The notes under the pieces were generated by a model. That model did not search any database. It was not told the origin of the DNA and saw only the letters and a program-made list of their open reading frames with translations. Made by a program: the position numbers and the translations under genes. A DNA stretch of 64,000 nucleotides from contig CAWARA010000016.1 of NCBI GenBank assembly GCA_963784195.1, positions 248,001 to 312,000 of the forward strand, read 5' to 3'. This document shows positions 60,619-64,000 of this stretch, in pieces. Position 1 is the first letter of the stretch; each line of letters opens with the position of its first letter. Source of the DNA: CAVQAH01 sp963784195 (GTDB taxonomy: Bacteria > Acidobacteriota > Vicinamibacteria > Vicinamibacterales > 2-12-FULL-66-21).

Positions 60619-60639
60619 ATCGCCCATCGCCCATCGCCC
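60619..60639. repeat. heptad array 8 (ATCGCCC type)
   Basis: Three exact units of atcgccc lie 5 bp after the stop of the VWA/GATase-like gene on the minus strand. They are the reverse complement of the GGGCGAT units of array 2. Confidence 0.75.
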
Positions 60640-60644
60640 ATTCG

Positions 60645-62939
60645 CTAAGCGAGCCCAACCTTGCGCCGATACCCCCACTCGCCGCAAATCAACGCGACGA
60701 GCAGCGCGAGAACGATCGGCATGTGCCACAGGTCGCGCTCTTCGATGGCCGTCACGCCACGCGCCGTGTACTTGAGATCCTCCGGCAACGAACCGACGTT
60801 CGCGGCGTTGTAGAAGCGCCCACCGGTTTCGTCGGCGATGCGGCGAAGCCGCGCCGCATGCATGACCGGATCGAAGTACTCGGCGTCACCAGGCGCCGCT
60901 CGCACGTGCAATCGGCCCGTCCCGACCTCTTTCCCCTCGCGCGTCGCGGCCACGCTTGTGGCGTAGTGGCCCTCCTGCTGGGCGACGAAGCTGCCGCGAT
61001 ACTGACCGTTACGCTCGCCGGTCCACTGCAGCGGCACTTCGATCGTCGTCCCTGCCGGCGTCGTCACCGTGGCGATGACGCGAGCATCGTTCAGCTCGAC
61101 GAATGACTTGTCCACGACATCAGAGGTGACGGTTACCGTCTCCCCGGCTTCCACGCGCTCGGTGGAGGTGTGTGACTCGACCACCTCGGGCACACCGTCG
61201 ACCAGCCACCGCAGGAGCTGGCGCCAGTAGTTCTCGTGGGTCATGTCCTCCAGGCTGATCGTGGCGTGCATCTGCCAGTACCACGAGTCCTGCACGGTGA
61301 ACGCCAGCGCCTTGCCGCGGCCGTACCGCTGATAGGCCAGCACCGGTTGGCTCCTTCGGCGTTCATCGATGCCGTTCAGCAGGACCGTGGCGCCGGGCTT
61401 GAGGGCGCGAATGGGATTGACGCTCGTCAGCGTCGGCAACTCGTTCCAGCGAGCCAGCGACGCCGCTTCTGTCTGCGCGATCTGAGCCAGCGCATGACCC
61501 TCGCCCGCGCGTGTCGGCTTGACCTGCAGCCGCATCAGCGGCAGCGCGCCGTCCATCGATTTCGCCACGCGCTCGATGACCACCGGCAGCGCGTCAGCCA
61601 CCGGCGTTCCTACGTAGTTGCCTTCGGAGAACGACCGCCCGCCGCCGAGCATCAGCAGCCCGCCGCCCCGCCGCTCGACGAACTCCGCGATCATCCTGAG
61701 CTGATCTCCGGTAAACGCGCCCGCCTCGATGCTGCCAAGGATCAACCCGCGGTACGCAAAGAGCTCCTCACGGGTCCGGGGGAACCCCGCGATCAGATCG
61801 TCGGGGCCGTCGACGTCGAGGCGCATGTACTTGTTGTCCGCCGTCCGCTGTAGCGTGACGATCCGGAGGTTCTTGTCCTCTTTCACGGCGCGGCGGAGAA
61901 ACGCCATCTCGGGCCGCGGCTCGCCCTCGAAGTACAGGATCCGCTCTGTCGTGTCGCGGATATCGATCAGCGCATCACGCTGGTTGTTCTGCGTCACGAG
62001 CTCACCGGGACGCGGAGCGATGCGGAACCTGAACACGCGCGGGCCAGGATTCGATGCGGTGAAGCGAACGCGTACTGCCGCGGGCTCGCCATCCATCGGG
62101 AGCTTCACTTCCTGCGATCCGACAATTCGCCCCTCGTCTTCGACGTCGAGCATGACCGTCTGTCCGGCGTAGCCGGTCTGCGTAACGACCACGTCGATCA
62201 TCAATGACGTGCCCTTGAGGGCCGAGCGCGGAACTGAGACGCGATCGATCTGCACGTCGCGCGCGAGCGTCTCCTGTCCCACGCCAACCGTCGACACTGG
62301 AACGCCCGCCGCTTTCAGCGCGAGCAACGCATCGGTCAATTCCGTGTCGGTCGTGTCTGCGCCGTCGCTCACCACGACGAGACCAGCCAGCGGCAGCCCC
62401 GCCAGTTCCTGGCGCGCGCCATCCAGCGCGGCGCCGAGCTTCGTCTGCGCGCCGGCGAACGTCAGATCGTCGGGCGTCGCCAGCCGGGACGCGGCGCTCG
62501 AGAACCGGAACTGACGCAGGACGAACCGTTCGGACAACTGGCGGAGCAACGCGGACTGCTGAGTGCCGAACTGCTGGCGCGCGAACGATCCGCGCGGCTG
62601 CGCCTCGTCGAGATCGGCAATCTGCATGCTGCGGGAATCGTCGATCAGGATGCCGAGGAAGTTCTGCTGGGGAACGGCCGCCTTGATCACGAGCACGGGC
62701 CGGAACAGGCAGACGAGCACCAGTCCGATGATCGCCGTGCGCATCGCCGCCAGGACCAGGCGGTGACGCAACTCGCCTTTTCCCTGGGCTGCCCTGTAGG
62801 TCAGGAATGTGGCAGCAATCGCCACTGCGGCGATCGCCGCGGCCACGTACGATCCGGTCGAGGGCACGAGCTGGAACTCGCCCTGCTGAAACATGACCGG
62901 ACGGTAACTGAACAGCAGTTTGAACAGGGATTCGAACAA
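60645..62939 (-). CDS. large VWA/GATase1-like membrane protein
   Basis: The start codon is TTG at 62939 (AGGGG upstream; LFKLLFSYRPVMFQQGEF follows, as in family members). The 764-residue protein has two N-terminal helices (VAAAIAAVAIAATFLTYRAA; AAMRTAIIGLVLVCLFRPVL), a VWA domain with metal site ILIDDSRSMQI and LVVVSDGADTTDTE, a beta-sandwich region, a class I glutamine-amidotransferase-like domain (FVERRGGGLLMLGGGRSF) without an evident catalytic cysteine, and a C-terminal helix (WHMPIVLALLVALICGEWGY). It is the first gene of the MoxR/VWA run on the minus strand. It is probably an inner-membrane protein with a large periplasmic part; the role is unknown. Confidence 0.88.
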   Translation of the reverse strand: MFESLFKLLFSYRPVMFQQGEFQLVPSTGSYVAAAIAAVAIAATFLTYRAAQGKGELRHRLVLAAMRTAIIGLVLVCLFRPVLVIKAAVPQQNFLGILIDDSRSMQIADLDEAQPRGSFARQQFGTQQSALLRQLSERFVLRQFRFSSAASRLATPDDLTFAGAQTKLGAALDGARQELAGLPLAGLVVVSDGADTTDTELTDALLALKAAGVPVSTVGVGQETLARDVQIDRVSVPRSALKGTSLMIDVVVTQTGYAGQTVMLDVEDEGRIVGSQEVKLPMDGEPAAVRVRFTASNPGPRVFRFRIAPRPGELVTQNNQRDALIDIRDTTERILYFEGEPRPEMAFLRRAVKEDKNLRIVTLQRTADNKYMRLDVDGPDDLIAGFPRTREELFAYRGLILGSIEAGAFTGDQLRMIAEFVERRGGGLLMLGGGRSFSEGNYVGTPVADALPVVIERVAKSMDGALPLMRLQVKPTRAGEGHALAQIAQTEAASLARWNELPTLTSVNPIRALKPGATVLLNGIDERRRSQPVLAYQRYGRGKALAFTVQDSWYWQMHATISLEDMTHENYWRQLLRWLVDGVPEVVESHTSTERVEAGETVTVTSDVVDKSFVELNDARVIATVTTPAGTTIEVPLQWTGERNGQYRGSFVAQQEGHYATSVAATREGKEVGTGRLHVRAAPGDAEYFDPVMHAARLRRIADETGGRFYNAANVGSLPEDLKYTARGVTAIEERDLWHMPIVLALLVALICGEWGYRRKVGLA

Positions 62940-63070
62940 GAGGCACCCCTGAAAAGTTCATCGATCATTGCACGAAGTGAGGCGACACGTGCACGCTCGA
63001 TCCTAAAGACGTCCCGGCCGCCCGATCAGCTTCAACGGCCAGCCGGTCGGTGGGATGGCCGCTGGGACGG

Positions 63071-63176
63071 AATCGGAAATCGGCAATCGGCATCGGAAAT
63101 CGGCCATCGGTTGCCCTTTTGCGCGCCTACTGAGCCTTCCGATTTCCGATTTCCGATCGCCGATTTCCGATTCGCC
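63071..63176. repeat. heptad array 9: inverted AATCGGA and TTCCGAT arrays
   Basis: The left part (63071-63112) holds aatcgga, aatcggc, aatcggc, atcgga, aatcggc. The right part (63137-63176) holds ttccgat three times, cgccgat, ttccgat. They are mutual reverse complements around a 24-base loop. The right end is 5 bp from the stop of the BNR protein gene. Confidence 0.85.
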
Positions 63177-63181
63177 CAAGC

Positions 63182-64000
63182 CTAGCGCGGCAGCGGCACC
63201 ACCATGAAGAACTGGGGTTGACCGATGGGTGTGACGATGTCGCCTGCCAGGGAACCAAGCGTCGCGCGATACCGGCCTGGCTCGACCACCGGGCCCTGTG
63301 GCTGGCCGCCGCGCCCGCCACGCCCGCCGCCCTGACCGCCACGGCCCCCGCCGCCGCGCCCAGCCTCAGCGCCTTGGCCCTGAGTCGCCGCAGGCGGATC
63401 GGCCCGCAGGTTCCAGGCTATCCGTTGAATGCCCGTCGTCGCTGGCAAATCGATCCGGCGCACCGGCCGGCCGTTGTCGTCCGCGATGGAAAGCACCATC
63501 CGCGTCTCGCCGGCAGCCGGCTTGTTGAGCTGATAGGTGAACACGGCCCCGTACGGCGGATTCGGCGTCGTCTGGTTGCCCCACGCGGCGCGCTGCTGAC
63601 CGAGCTCGTCGAAGATGTAGGCGTCGCGCAACGGCAGCAGCACGGCATCCGCCGACGCCATCTCTGCGGTCAGGCCACGGAGCGGTGAATAGTCGTCAAG
63701 AATGTAAGCGCCCCGTCCGAAGGTGCCGACAACCAGATCGTTCTCCCGGCGCTGGATGTGGAGGTCTCGCGCCTGGATGACCGGGAGTCCGCCCTTCAGC
63801 TGCGTCCACCGCTGTCCGCCATCCACAGTGAAGTAGACACCGAACTCGAGCCCGGCGAACAACAGGTTGGCGTTCGCGTGATCCTGGACGATGCTCCACG
63901 CGCCCGAACGCTCGGGCAGATTGCCGGCAATCGACGTCCACGTCCGCCCACGATCGACGCTCTTGAACACGTAGGGCTTGAAGTCGCCGCGCTGATAGTT
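63182..64000 (-). CDS. VPS10/sortilin-like BNR-repeat protein, C-terminal part (cut by window edge)
   Basis: The frame is open to the right edge, so the N-terminal part (normally most of a protein near 1000 residues) is missing. The 272 visible residues contain BNR/Asp-box turns (SVDRGRTWTSIAGNLPER; TVDGGQRWTQLKGGLPV), the typical GTFGRGAYILDDYSPLRGLT, and then a glycine/arginine-rich linker before a small C-terminal domain (RYRATLGSLAGDIVTPIGQP, ending FFMVVPLPR). Proteins of this kind are exported and often annotated as glycosyl hydrolases of unknown activity. Heptad array 9 follows its stop. Confidence 0.9.
   Translation of the reverse strand, partial: NYQRGDFKPYVFKSVDRGRTWTSIAGNLPERSGAWSIVQDHANANLLFAGLEFGVYFTVDGGQRWTQLKGGLPVIQARDLHIQRRENDLVVGTFGRGAYILDDYSPLRGLTAEMASADAVLLPLRDAYIFDELGQQRAAWGNQTTPNPPYGAVFTYQLNKPAAGETRMVLSIADDNGRPVRRIDLPATTGIQRIAWNLRADPPAATQGQGAEAGRGGGGRGGQGGGRGGRGGQPQGPVVEPGRYRATLGSLAGDIVTPIGQPQFFMVVPLPR

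Overview
The window is GC-rich bacterial chromosome, most likely from an Acidobacteriota of the Vicinamibacteria (subdivision 6) type. That is an inference from gene content: two duplicated-FtsX permeases of the acidobacterial ADOP kind, a serine/threonine kinase fused to a TolB-like propeller, ASPIC/UnbV (CRTAC1-like) FG-GAP proteins, an Oar-type TonB receptor, and many exported peptidases (M1, S9 twice, tricorn-like S41, M16, CocE/S15). No rRNA, tRNA, CRISPR array, integrase or insertion sequence was seen.

Layout. 0-10 kb: two ADOP permeases around an M1 aminopeptidase, then the kinase-propeller protein and a membrane-protein remnant. 10-21 kb: a TonB receptor with a minus-strand operon (receptor, CRTAC1, TPR, S9 peptidase) on one side and a plus-strand TPR-CRTAC1 pair on the other, a mirrored arrangement. 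21-34 kb: tricorn-like protease, CocE hydrolase, small lipoprotein, two tandem paralogous exported proteins of unknown function, M16 protease. 34-42 kb: methyltransferases, a CARDB protein, a TauE/SafE exporter, a metallophosphoesterase, a phosphonatase-like hydrolase and an S9D glutamyl-endopeptidase-like protein. 42-48.6 kb: a compact lysine/diaminopimelate operon (asd, lysC, dapB, dapA, dapD, M20 desuccinylase-like) preceded by a good sigma70-type promoter and an intrinsic terminator inside the leader. 48.7-63 kb: a long minus-strand MoxR/VWA locus (VWA/GATase-like protein, caspase-fold protein, two DUF4159 proteins, MoxR ATPase, DUF58, BatA-VWA, DUF4175, PQQ propeller). The right edge cuts a BNR/VPS10-type protein.

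Two genome-scale signals stand out. First, at least nine arrays of diverged 7-bp tandem repeats lie between genes, and nearly all abut a stop codon. Some are paired as inverted arrays, and one lies inside the signal-peptide region of an exported protein directly after a near-perfect ribosome binding site, where each 7-bp change would shift the frame. Second, a longer composite intergenic repeat occurs at 6756-6888 and 41993-42090, and a small REP-like GTCCGGC/GCCGGAC hairpin recurs four times.

Reading-frame breaks are very frequent between about 1.8 and 20.4 kb, and reappear near 30.1-30.2, 51.58 and 58.9-59.5 kb, while long genes elsewhere are intact. Protein homology continues across the breaks, so most are probably single-base assembly errors. 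I therefore annotate these genes as one span with the break positions given.
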